Positions 19,342-27,130 of a stretch of DNA of 64,000 nt are shown piece after piece. The position numbers were made by a program, and so were the translations under genes. The notes beneath the pieces were generated by a model that searched no databases, was not told the DNA's origin, and worked only from the letters and a program-made list of their open reading frames with translations. Source of the stretch: an uncultured Eubacteriales bacterium (GTDB lineage Bacteria; Bacillota; Clostridia; Oscillospirales; UBA644); NCBI GenBank assembly GCA_900547165.1, contig URFZ01000004.1, positions 1 to 64,000 of the forward strand, given 5' to 3'. The first letter of the stretch is position 1. Every line of letters begins with the position of its first letter.

Positions 19342-20346
19342 TTATTGACTGTTTTGGCGTTCCGTATACCAAACATCGAAAACAAGTTTTCGAAGTGCCG
19401 TTTCGTCGGCATAAAATTCGGTATACTCCGCGTCCTCGTTAATAACGCCCTCGGGCGTGACCGTGGGGACACGTCGGTAATCCGAAGAATCGGAATACAG
19501 AGACATCAGTTTGGACAAACTGATTGAAAAGTAAGAATACGGATAGATGGCATCGTAAACGGATTTGAGTTTTGACACGTCCGAACCGAGCAGTTTATCG
19601 ACCTGTTTGAAGAGTTCCGAATAAAACGTTCTATGACGCTCCATGCGGGACGTGTTCTGCTGGTCGCCGACTTCTCCTCTGCCGCGCAGATATATATACG
19701 CTTTCGCGCCGTCAAGGGTAAGCGTCTTGCCCGCTTCCATTTCGGGGTCAAACTTTGTGAAATCGTCTTTAAGCGTAACAGTTACGCCGCCGACCGCATT
19801 GACAAATGGAATGATACCCTCCATGTTCATTGCCAGATAACCGTCTATCGGTACGCCGTAAAGCAAGCCCGAAACGGCACGGCTCATATTTTCGCAACTG
19901 CTTTTGCCGCCGCTGCCGTAAGCATAAGCCGTGGCAAGTTGAGCATTAAGCGTTGTGACCGGGTCGCCGAATACGCCGAGTTTTTGAATTTCGGTTACCG
20001 TGTCGCGGTTCAACTGTATGGTTGAGACGGTTTTCTTTGAGTTGTTTATGGAAAGAATGAATATCGCGTCGGCTTTGCCGCCTGTCTCGAAAAACTCACC
20101 TTCCTCATACTCACCCTCGGCATCTATGCCGAGAACGAGAAGATTGTAAACACCCTCATTGTAATCATACGTTTTTCCGTTATATTCAACCGTCTTATAC
20201 GGATAAGCCTGTGCCTCTTTTTCTGCGGCAAGCCTTTCGTTTTCGCGTTTTGCCGAATAAATCTTGAATGCGGCAAAAACACCGACGGCGGCGAAAGCAA
20301 CAATCAGAAAAATCAAAACAACCCTTAAAACAAGCGTTTTTTTCAT
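19342..20346 (-). CDS. LytR-CpsA-Psr (LCP) family protein
   Basis: 334 residues. An N-terminal membrane anchor (about 7-30) precedes an extracellular LCP domain (about 65-290) with LLVLGIDAEGE, the SIQLNRDT-like TIQLNRDT, and YLRGRGEVGDQQNTSRMERH, which holds the arginines that bind lipid pyrophosphate. LCP enzymes move glycopolymers (teichoic acid, capsule) from undecaprenyl-PP carriers to peptidoglycan. A consensus promoter lies 80 bases upstream. The downstream surface protein suggests a small cell-envelope unit. Confidence 0.9.
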   Translation of the reverse strand: MKKTLVLRVVLIFLIVAFAAVGVFAAFKIYSAKRENERLAAEKEAQAYPYKTVEYNGKTYDYNEGVYNLLVLGIDAEGEYEEGEFFETGGKADAIFILSINNSKKTVSTIQLNRDTVTEIQKLGVFGDPVTTLNAQLATAYAYGSGGKSSCENMSRAVSGLLYGVPIDGYLAMNMEGIIPFVNAVGGVTVTLKDDFTKFDPEMEAGKTLTLDGAKAYIYLRGRGEVGDQQNTSRMERHRTFYSELFKQVDKLLGSDVSKLKSVYDAIYPYSYFSISLSKLMSLYSDSSDYRRVPTVTPEGVINEDAEYTEFYADETALRKLVFDVWYTERQNSQ

Positions 20347-20426
20347 AGTCCGACCGTTCCTTTTTCCGGCTTTTGCATATAACAGAAAAAGCAGAAAGAG
20401 AAAACACTTCCCATCTACCTATGCCT

Positions 20427-20455
20427 ATTATACTATAAGAATCCCGATTTGTCAA
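20427..20455 (-). promoter_or_regulatory. Consensus promoter for the LCP operon
   Basis: Minus-strand TTGACA (20450-20455) and TATAAT (20427-20432) with a 17-bp spacer. Confidence 0.92.
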
Positions 20456-20657
20456 TAGCAATGCAAGAAAAAAGTTTGAAATTTTTATACAATTCAAAGG
20501 ACAAAAACGGGCGTTTTCCTCTTCTGCCGAAAACGGAGCAAAGCCAGATGTGCGGAGGAGAATGCAAACATCTCATATTCGGAGGCAGAATATACTCGAC
20601 CTGCCGCTCGTTTTGCGTTTCAGGACCATTGCCGACCGCGCATTTCCGATTTTAATA
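20456..20657. other. Spacer upstream of the LCP promoter
   Basis: Together with the promoter and leader this makes a 311-base gap (20347-20657). I see no gene, terminator hairpin or repeat in it. Confidence 0.5.
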
Positions 20658-21089
20658 TTATATTTTTACTCTGAACACCTTTTTGCATTTCGGGCAGGTC
20701 ACACCGTGATCGCCTTTACGACGGGGCAGGCGCAAAACGCTTTTGCAATGCGGGCATTTTTTGTAAACGTGCGTTTTTCTGTCCTTCCACATTTGCTTTC
20801 GGAGCCAGAAAAACTTTTTAAATCCGTTTTTTATTGAAAGAAAGCGGCGGTTTTCACGGCTTCTTGCAACGATGTTGCGTGAAAGCATACGAAAGACCGA
20901 CCACGCAAAAAGAAGCAGGAGAACGGCGTTCCATATCCACCCGCCGATGCCTCGCATTAAAGGCGTGCGCACAAGAAAAAGTTGAGCAAACGCAAGAACG
21001 AGGTATGTTATCATCGTAAACTTTCCGAGCGAGTCCGTGCCGTATCTGCCGCTCATAAAACGGACAAGCCAATTTCTGAATCTGTTCAT
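20658..21089 (-). CDS. Small membrane protein with C-terminal zinc ribbon
   Basis: 143 residues. Two membrane segments (about 24-42 and 48-66) are followed by a basic linker and a zinc ribbon with CPHC...CPKC (about 112-136). The fold matches small zinc-ribbon proteins common in Clostridia; no function is known. Its ATG overlaps the stop of the DUF5685 gene (ATGA), so the two are translationally coupled, which suggests a joint role. Confidence 0.8.
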   Translation of the reverse strand: MNRFRNWLVRFMSGRYGTDSLGKFTMITYLVLAFAQLFLVRTPLMRGIGGWIWNAVLLLLFAWSVFRMLSRNIVARSRENRRFLSIKNGFKKFFWLRKQMWKDRKTHVYKKCPHCKSVLRLPRRKGDHGVTCPKCKKVFRVKI

Positions 21090-21901
21090 TCCGTCTTTTT
21101 CCCCTTTTCTTTTTTCGACTCTGCGTAACGCAGACGTATTCCCGAATATATTATGTTTCTGATAAGCGAATTATCCTTGACGCGCTCGATTTTTTCGAAT
21201 GCGGCGGCGACATCGGACGCCAGCATATTCAATATATCGTCAAAGTCCTCTTCTCGCGCCTCGGTAAGCGGATTGTAACGCTCTTTTTTCAGGTCTTTTC
21301 TGAAATCGACGCAGGCGTCCTGCAAATAGATGTATTTGCCGAGTGCAAAACCGAAATCATAAAGCACTTTTTCGTATTTGTCATTGCGGTAACTCAGAAG
21401 AGTGCCCAACAGCCGTCCGAAAGCGGCGGCGGGAATGTCGGGATTCGTCTGCCCCGCGCGTTCGGCTTCGGAAAGAAGCGAAAGGCATTCGAAAACCACG
21501 GTTTCCTGTTTTGGAAAACGGCGGCTGATACGTTTCATTTTGGGCTTGTAAAAACCGCTTGCAAACAGCGCAAGAAGATTGCCGTCATCGTCCCAATCGT
21601 CAAGCATATTGGCATACGAAAGCAGAACGTTCATGTCCGCAACGTAATCGAGAATGTCGCTTTTGACATAATCATGCGTTTTGCACGGGTGCGGCGCGCA
21701 TTTGCCTTGGCGGGTCTCGCCCTCGCCGTAAAGTTCGCAGAGCAATATACCGATAAACGTGAAGTCGTAAGTCAGCGTAAGTCTGCCAAGGTTGCCGTTT
21801 GTTTTTTTGAGCGCGTGGCAAAGCCCGCAATAATAAGCGTTATAGCGTTTTTTCTCTTCTTCCGTCAGGTTTTTCATATCGGCAACAATATAACCGAACA
21901 C
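21086..21901 (-). CDS. DUF5685 family protein
   Basis: 271 residues with a GTG start at 21901 and a very strong GAGGAGGTGAA ribosome site. The N-terminus FGYI..MKNLTEEEKKRY, the YYCGLCHALKK motif and the helical body match DUF5685, an uncharacterised mostly alpha-helical family of Clostridia. Conserved cysteines (CGLC, PCKTHD, DACVDF) and acidic residues suggest a metal site or a trans-prenyltransferase-like helical fold; this is inference. It is the first gene of a two-gene unit with the zinc-ribbon membrane protein. Confidence 0.82.
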   Translation of the reverse strand: MFGYIVADMKNLTEEEKKRYNAYYCGLCHALKKTNGNLGRLTLTYDFTFIGILLCELYGEGETRQGKCAPHPCKTHDYVKSDILDYVADMNVLLSYANMLDDWDDDGNLLALFASGFYKPKMKRISRRFPKQETVVFECLSLLSEAERAGQTNPDIPAAAFGRLLGTLLSYRNDKYEKVLYDFGFALGKYIYLQDACVDFRKDLKKERYNPLTEAREEDFDDILNMLASDVAAAFEKIERVKDNSLIRNIIYSGIRLRYAESKKEKGKKTE

Positions 21902-22096
21902 GGGACTTCACCTCCTCAAAACAGCATAATAACTCATGTTTTTTACTAAAAATCATTTTAGCACTTACAGCCCGAAAGGTCAATGTTAATTTAGGCAAAG
22001 AAATCTAAAATTTATGCGGTCAACAATGCGCAAAAACCGCGGAAAAACACGAACCGTGACGGAGCGGCTCAAAATATGAGTTTTTTATGAAACATA

Positions 22097-22125
22097 TTGA
22101 TTTTTTACTTTTTTTGGTGTATAAT
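22097..22125 (+). promoter_or_regulatory. pfkA promoter
   Basis: TTGATT (22097-22102) and TATAAT (22120-22125) with a 17-bp T-rich spacer, 45 bases before the pfkA start. Confidence 0.85.
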
Positions 22126-22169
22126 AACCGTTAGATTATTTCGGTATATCTGAAAGGAATGATAAAATC

Positions 22170-23186
22170 ATGAAAACCATCGGCGTATTGACGAGCGGAG
22201 GCGACGCTCAGGGCATGAACGCGGCTGTCCGAGCCGTTGTCAGAACCTGTGTTGCCGAGAACATAACCGTTATGGGTATCCGTGAGGGATACAAGGGACT
22301 TATCGAGGGCAATATTCAGGAACTCACCGCAAGAGATGTTTGCGACATTCTCGGCAGAGGCGGCACGTTTTTGAGAAGCGCTCGCTGTCCCGAATTCAAG
22401 ACCGAGGAAAAAATTCAGGAAGCGGTTCACACCTGCAAAGAGTTCGGCATTGAGGGTATTGTTGTTATCGGCGGCGACGGCTCGTTCAGAGGCGCACGCG
22501 ACCTTACCCTGCACGGCATTCCCTGCGTTGCGATGCCCGGCACGATAGATAACGACATCGTTTGCAGCGACTACACGATAGGCTTTGACACGGCGGTCAA
22601 CATCTGCATCGACCTTATCGACAAACTCAGAGACACCTGCAACTCCCACAACCGCTGCTCCGTTGTTCAGATAATGGGCAAAAATGCGGGTTGGGTCACG
22701 CTTGAAGCGGGTATCGCGGCGGGCGCAACGTCCATCATCGTGCCCGAAGTTGAGTTCGATTTCCAGAGAGACATCGTTGACAGAATAGCAAGAGGCAAGA
22801 GATACGGCAAAAACCACTTTATCGTGCTTGTTTCCGAGGGTCTTTTCTTCGACGTTCCGTCCAATAAGAACTATAAATACTGCGTTGAAAACGGCATTGC
22901 AAACATAGCGGACTTTGCAAAACGCGTGGAGCAAGAAACCGGCGTTGAGTCCAGAGAAGCCATACTCGGCCACGTTCAGCGCGGCGGCGCTCCCTCCGCA
23001 AAAGACAGAGTTATCGCAACCGAAATGGGCAACTACTGCGTAAACTTGCTTAAAAACGGAATCAGCAACAGAGTTGTTGTTATGAAAGAAACCGATATTA
23101 TCGACCTCGACATTCTTGAAGCCCTTAAAATGGAAAAACCGTTCGAATTCAAGAAGTACGAGATGGCAAACATGATAAATATCTGA
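22170..23186 (+). CDS. pfkA: ATP-dependent 6-phosphofructokinase
   Basis: 338 residues. It phosphorylates fructose-6-phosphate, the committed glycolytic step. Signatures are TSGGDAQGMNAAVR (8-21), GGDGSFRGA with the Gly typical of ATP-users, MPGTIDNDI with the catalytic Asp, IMGKNAGW and LGHVQRGGAPSAKDR. The length fits the short bacterial PfkA type. AAAGGAATG lies upstream. It is monocistronic between a clear promoter and terminator. Confidence 0.96.
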   Translation: MKTIGVLTSGGDAQGMNAAVRAVVRTCVAENITVMGIREGYKGLIEGNIQELTARDVCDILGRGGTFLRSARCPEFKTEEKIQEAVHTCKEFGIEGIVVIGGDGSFRGARDLTLHGIPCVAMPGTIDNDIVCSDYTIGFDTAVNICIDLIDKLRDTCNSHNRCSVVQIMGKNAGWVTLEAGIAAGATSIIVPEVEFDFQRDIVDRIARGKRYGKNHFIVLVSEGLFFDVPSNKNYKYCVENGIANIADFAKRVEQETGVESREAILGHVQRGGAPSAKDRVIATEMGNYCVNLLKNGISNRVVVMKETDIIDLDILEALKMEKPFEFKKYEMANMINI

Positions 23187-23207
23187 TAATACCGAATAAA
23201 AAAACAG

Positions 23208-23240
23208 AACTGTCGGGGCAAATGCCTCGGCAGTTTTTTT
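23208..23240 (+). terminator. pfkA terminator
   Basis: AACTGTCGGGGCA...GCCTCGGCAGTT stem followed by seven T residues. Confidence 0.9.
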
Positions 23241-23260
23241 GAGGAAAGAATTTTGCGCTG

Positions 23261-23368
23261 ATGTCCACGGACAGTTCCGAAATTTTTCCGAGCATGAAAG
23301 ACCTTTCCGCGGAATTCAATAATTTTGACGGATATATAGACTTTGACACGACCGATACAGAGCAATAA
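23261..23368 (+). CDS. Possible 35-residue peptide (doubtful)
   Basis: ATG at 23261 to TAA at 23368. The peptide is strongly acidic and Ser/Asp-rich (starts MSTDSSEIFPSMKDL, ends DFDTTDTEQ). GAGGAAAG lies 14-21 bases upstream, a longer spacing than usual. It falls between the pfkA terminator and a strong hairpin that has a T-run on the plus side, so a separate small transcript is conceivable. I recognise no family and it may be chance. Confidence 0.2.
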   Translation: MSTDSSEIFPSMKDLSAEFNNFDGYIDFDTTDTEQ

Positions 23369-23413
23369 AGCACACGGTCGTATGCCGAGCATATCCGGAC
23401 GCGCAAACAATAT

Positions 23414-23461
23414 CGCACGGGGCTGTAAAAACCTGCGTTTTTACAGCCCCGTGCGCTTTTT
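23414..23461 (+). terminator. Long perfect hairpin, terminator-like
   Basis: A 19-bp perfect stem CGCACGGGGCTGTAAAAAC/GTTTTTACAGCCCCGTGCG with a 4-nt loop at 23414-23455, followed on the plus strand by CTTTTTATTT. On the minus strand it follows the zinc-ribbon gene but lacks a T-run. The core (GGGGCTGTnAAAAAC) recurs at 44053-44090, so this is a repeated palindrome family. Confidence 0.7.
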
Positions 23462-23486
23462 ATTTATGTATATACTCTGTCCGTGA

Positions 23487-23969
23487 TTATTTAAGGAAGC
23501 CGAGGCTGCGGATTATCGCAGGCTCTTTGGCTTTGCCCGAGCAGATCTGGAAGAAGCAGATAACTCTGAGAACAAGAAATATACAACTCATAACGCCGTA
23601 TGCAACAGGAACGATTATCGTCCAGAAAAGAAGCGCTACGCATACAAGCATGAGAATGTTGACAACCGTGAATTTGAGTGCCTGTCTGACATGGAACATG
23701 GTGAAAGGCGACTTGCGGCTTGCCAAAAGCGCGATGATTATGCCTACCGTGCCGAGAAGATAACCGAGCATGGCAAAAACCTTGTTGTCGGAAATATCCT
23801 GCGGGTCGAATTCTGCGGTGTGGTCGTAGGGGTCGCCCTGCGGAGGAACGGCGGTGTTTTGGGTATACTGCGGCTGTGCCTGAGCGGATTCGGAAATGCG
23901 CGCGCCGCAGTTGGCGCAAAATGTGGCAGCGTCGTCAAGTTGTACGTTGCAATTGGGACATGTTTTCAT
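23487..23969 (-). CDS. Zinc-ribbon protein with DUF4870-like membrane domain
   Basis: 160 residues. An N-terminal zinc ribbon with Cys at 4, 7, 18 and 21 (MKTCPNC...FCANCGA) is followed by a Gln/Pro-rich linker. The rest has three hydrophobic segments (about 65-84, 95-120, 120-142) containing FHVRQALKF, typical of DUF4870/TIC20-like membrane proteins. Function unknown. It is downstream of the creatininase-like gene by 88 bases, with an inverted repeat ATTGCCCGAC/GTCGGGCAAT (24001-24031) between, so it is probably a separate unit. Confidence 0.8.
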   Translation of the reverse strand: MKTCPNCNVQLDDAATFCANCGARISESAQAQPQYTQNTAVPPQGDPYDHTAEFDPQDISDNKVFAMLGYLLGTVGIIIALLASRKSPFTMFHVRQALKFTVVNILMLVCVALLFWTIIVPVAYGVMSCIFLVLRVICFFQICSGKAKEPAIIRSLGFLK

Positions 23970-24057
23970 AATATTGTCTCCCTCGTATTATATAATTTCC
24001 ATTGCCCGACCAAAAGACTTTGTCGGGCAATGTTCTTTATCATATCGTTACAGACGA

Positions 24058-24795
24058 TTACTTGATGCGTTTGAGCAGGTCTACCATGGAAACTTCGATC
24101 ATCTTCTGACCGAGTTCGGCGGACGCTTCATACGCGCTCTGAATGAACCAAGCGTCGGACTGCGGAAGTCTTTCGAGTTTGACCGCATCGGGATAGAACG
24201 CTTTGAGCAGGCTGGACTCATACTTGCCTGCATGGTCGTAGCCCGTGGCGTGCTGTGCGGCGGTGGACATACAGGAATAAACCTTTATCATGCCGAACGG
24301 GAAGTCGGAATCCGTGCCGAGGTTGTCGTAGTAAGAAGAGAAACTGTTGGAACCCCACCAGCCTTTGCCCATGGTGTCCTCCATATACTCCATGATGAGT
24401 TTCTTCGCCGCTTTTGCGCAGGCGAGAGTCATGGGCATATAGTTTTCGTCCTCGAACTGGTGATGAATGAGCATATAGATGTTCTTGAATCCGCCGTAAA
24501 GCATTGATTTAAGAATACCGTAAATGTAGTTCTCGTAAACATCGACGTCGATGGTAACGGTTCCGTTTTCGGGGCCGCCTACCGCATAAGACGCAACGCC
24601 GTACCAAACGGGCGGGCAAACAACGCATTCTTTGCTCTCCGCAATTTTATCGGCAAAGCCCTGGCAGATCATCGTGTCGCAGCCGAGTGCACAGTGAGGT
24701 CCGTGCCACTCAATGGTGCCTATCGGCAGGATAACGGGAAGATTTTTTTCTTTTGCTTCCTGCACGTCGGCGGTCATCATATATTCAAGTCTCAT
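24058..24795 (-). CDS. Creatininase-family amidohydrolase
   Basis: 245 residues. The N-terminal PIGTIEWHGPHCALGCDT has the Glu-x-His...Asp metal ligands of the creatininase superfamily. The second metal motif, NGHxxN in most members, reads MLIHHQFEDEN here, so it is diverged. Members open cyclic amides or related ring compounds (creatinine, FAPy, and in some inositol pathways a diketo-inositol), so the substrate cannot be read from sequence. It lies 20 bases downstream of a creatinase-like gene, the last of a five-gene unit. Confidence 0.8.
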   Translation of the reverse strand: MRLEYMMTADVQEAKEKNLPVILPIGTIEWHGPHCALGCDTMICQGFADKIAESKECVVCPPVWYGVASYAVGGPENGTVTIDVDVYENYIYGILKSMLYGGFKNIYMLIHHQFEDENYMPMTLACAKAAKKLIMEYMEDTMGKGWWGSNSFSSYYDNLGTDSDFPFGMIKVYSCMSTAAQHATGYDHAGKYESSLLKAFYPDAVKLERLPQSDAWFIQSAYEASAELGQKMIEVSMVDLLKRIK

Positions 24796-24815
24796 AAAAC
24801 AAACATCTCCTCAAA

Positions 24816-25982
24816 TCAGAAATCAAGTTCGATATATTTGAGTTCGTCGCAGTTGGACTCAAAGCCGTTTTCGGTTATTACGATACCCTTTTCCCAACGA
24901 AGACCGAAAGTCGGGCCGGAAACGAAGGTGTCTATCTGGAAGGTCATGTTCGGTTGAAGCAGGTAGTTGGAAGTGGTCTCCATCCAGGGCGCTTCAACTT
25001 CGATGATACCGGTTCCGTGGCAAGGACCGTAAACGTAGTTTTCTCTTCTGCCGTTATCCTCGAAGAATTTAAGGAAGCCCTTTGCAACGTCGGAAGCAAG
25101 AACGCCCGCTTTGAGTTGTTTTTCTGTCCACTTGTGCGCTTCAAGACAGAAGTCAACAAGGTCTTTCTTCTCGGGAGAATATTTGCCCATGCCTACGGGA
25201 ATGCCTATTGCGGGAGAATAACCGTCAACTTTTGCGGAAAGGTTGAGCTGAACGATGTCGCCCTTGTTTATAACTCTGTAAGAGGGTCTGGAAATAGCGT
25301 GAGAAGTGCTCTTTTCGCTGAATACATACATCGGAAGACCTTCGTATTCCGCACCGTTTTCGTAAACCGCTTTCTGTGCGATACCGACCATTTGAAGCTC
25401 GGTAACGCCCGGACGAAGCGCTTTTACAACTTCATCTGTTGCGATCTGCGCGATTCTGAAACCTTCGCGGATGCAGGCGATTTCGTTTTCGGACTTGATC
25501 TGACGAAGCGAAACCATGATGTTGTCTGCATTTACTATCTCTGCTTCGGGATAGCACTCTTTAAGACCGTCCATCATAACAACGGTGGTCTCCATGTAGC
25601 CGCCAATACCTATTCTGATATGCTTGCCTTTAACGCCGAGGTCTTCAAGAACGTCGTTGTATGTGTTCGTCTTGATTTCGGGATAGGACGGGTTTGCGCC
25701 CTCTCTGTAATAAAGGCAGGGATAAATGTTCTTGATTCTCGAAACGTCGCCTGCGAAGATGACGGATTCGGGACCTACCATAACGGCAGCGTTGCCGTTG
25801 GCTGCGATAGCTACGCCGACTCTTTCGAAAAGGGGCCAGAAGCCGCAGAAGTAGCGCGGGTTGGCATAGTCGGACTCGGTACCGTTGACTATCATAACGT
25901 CAAGGTTCTGCTCTTTCATCATCTCAACGCATTTTTTGCGTCTTTCAACGTATTCGTAGTCGGGAATACAAACTCTGGACAT
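24816..25982 (-). CDS. Creatinase-like M24 (pita-bread) protein, metal site degenerate
   Basis: 388 residues. The N-terminal domain (about 1-150) and the C-terminal pita-bread domain match the M24B aminopeptidase P/creatinase family. Compared with the five metal ligands of aminopeptidase P, the first Asp is Asn in VQLNLSAK, the second Asp is Ala in GYSPAIGI, the first Glu is Asp in MTFQID; the His (GPCHGTGIIEVE) and the last Glu (GLRWEKGIV) remain. Creatinase, which needs no metal, shows the same kind of loss. A C-N hydrolase activity on a guanidino or amide compound is therefore more likely than peptidase action; this is inference. It is adjacent to a creatininase-family gene. Confidence 0.78.
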   Translation of the reverse strand: MSRVCIPDYEYVERRKKCVEMMKEQNLDVMIVNGTESDYANPRYFCGFWPLFERVGVAIAANGNAAVMVGPESVIFAGDVSRIKNIYPCLYYREGANPSYPEIKTNTYNDVLEDLGVKGKHIRIGIGGYMETTVVMMDGLKECYPEAEIVNADNIMVSLRQIKSENEIACIREGFRIAQIATDEVVKALRPGVTELQMVGIAQKAVYENGAEYEGLPMYVFSEKSTSHAISRPSYRVINKGDIVQLNLSAKVDGYSPAIGIPVGMGKYSPEKKDLVDFCLEAHKWTEKQLKAGVLASDVAKGFLKFFEDNGRRENYVYGPCHGTGIIEVEAPWMETTSNYLLQPNMTFQIDTFVSGPTFGLRWEKGIVITENGFESNCDELKYIELDF

Positions 25983-26032
25983 GGTGTTTTTCTCCTTTGA
26001 ATATCTTTTATATAATATGTATTATTATAAAC

Positions 26033-27118
26033 TCAACCTATCATTTTTGCGATCTTGACTTTCATCGCATTTGCTTCGTCGGGTGTCAGAAGACCCGTTG
26101 TGAAGTCTATCTTCACGGTCTCGCCCGCTTCCATGTAGCGGATATAACCTTTCTTTACGCAGTCCGCGTGTCCGTTATGCTCGCCCGTTGCGGGAAGAAG
26201 CATACCGACCGCGTCTTCGTTCGGAAAACGGCTTATCCAGCGAACGCCGTAAGGCAGTTGTGCGGGGTGGTGCGAAACATAGCCCGCATAACCGTCGGGA
26301 AACACCTGCATACAGTGACCTCTGCCCTCTTCGTCCGCTACATACCTGACGGTGAAAACGACCTCGGGCTGATAGAACTGTTTCTCGCCGCCCAACGTAT
26401 CGTGCGCGTGAATGTCCTTTTTCAGCACTTTGAACCAGTCTTTCAACTTCTTCTGTTCGTCGTCCGTCAGCGTATCGGGAACAAGTTCGTGCAGATAAAT
26501 GTTCTCTGTTTTTGCGGAATAAACGAGTTTTGAGCCGTCAACGGGACGGAAGTTCATGTGGCACATATACGAATATTCCTGGCGGCAGCCGCGCAGGTTT
26601 TCTATCTCATTGTGCACGTCGAACGTCGTTCCGTTTTCGTAAAGGCGGTAAGTCGGGCGGAACTCATACCCTGTCTCAAAACCGAACACATAACGGCAGG
26701 AGCCGCAGAGTTCCACATATCTGCCCTTTTCGTCCTCGCCGCAGACAGCCCACGCCTTGTCGTAACCGATATTGGGCAGTTCCGCGTGAAGCGGGTGCGT
26801 ATCGCCCGCGGCAACATCGGGATTGCCTATTGCGGTAAGACCGCAATGAATAAGAAACGCGCCGTAAGTTTTGCAGTATTCGGTGCTCTGCGTCGGTTCG
26901 TCGAACAGCGTTTTCATAACAAGTTCATGTTCGTCAAAGCAAGCGCGCCATACCTGAAAGCCCTTGAACGGAAGCACGGTGATGTAACCGCGCGCGTTTT
27001 TGAGCGTCATACCGCAGATACCCGTTGAATACTTAAACAGGGAAAGGCTCATCTTTCCGTGTTCGAAAAGCGTCTTTTCCTTTTCTCCGAAATAGGAGGG
27101 AGAAAGCATTATTTTCAT
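26033..27118 (-). CDS. DUF4432 / aldose 1-epimerase-like protein
   Basis: 361 residues of beta-sandwich (galactose mutarotase-like) sequence with GFQVWRACFDEHELVMK, FLIHCGLTAIG, HPLHAELPN and EYSYMCHMNF, matching DUF4432. Family members act as sugar epimerases/mutarotases or sugar-binding enzymes. AGAGGTACTGAAT precedes the ATG. Its tight spacing (12 bases) after the binding-protein gene suggests a role in the same sugar pathway. Confidence 0.78.
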   Translation of the reverse strand: MKIMLSPSYFGEKEKTLFEHGKMSLSLFKYSTGICGMTLKNARGYITVLPFKGFQVWRACFDEHELVMKTLFDEPTQSTEYCKTYGAFLIHCGLTAIGNPDVAAGDTHPLHAELPNIGYDKAWAVCGEDEKGRYVELCGSCRYVFGFETGYEFRPTYRLYENGTTFDVHNEIENLRGCRQEYSYMCHMNFRPVDGSKLVYSAKTENIYLHELVPDTLTDDEQKKLKDWFKVLKKDIHAHDTLGGEKQFYQPEVVFTVRYVADEEGRGHCMQVFPDGYAGYVSHHPAQLPYGVRWISRFPNEDAVGMLLPATGEHNGHADCVKKGYIRYMEAGETVKIDFTTGLLTPDEANAMKVKIAKMIG

Positions 27119-27130
27119 ATTCAGTACCTC

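Noticed and set aside
24000..24032. Hairpin ATTGCCCGAC/GTCGGGCAAT as terminator of the creatininase-like gene
   Set aside because: Neither strand has a T-run after it, so an intrinsic terminator is not supported, though it may still separate the two transcripts.
25983..26032. Internal promoter before the creatinase-like gene
   Set aside because: Several TATAAT-like boxes exist in the AT-rich gap but no -35 box is at proper spacing; the operon is more simply read from further upstream.
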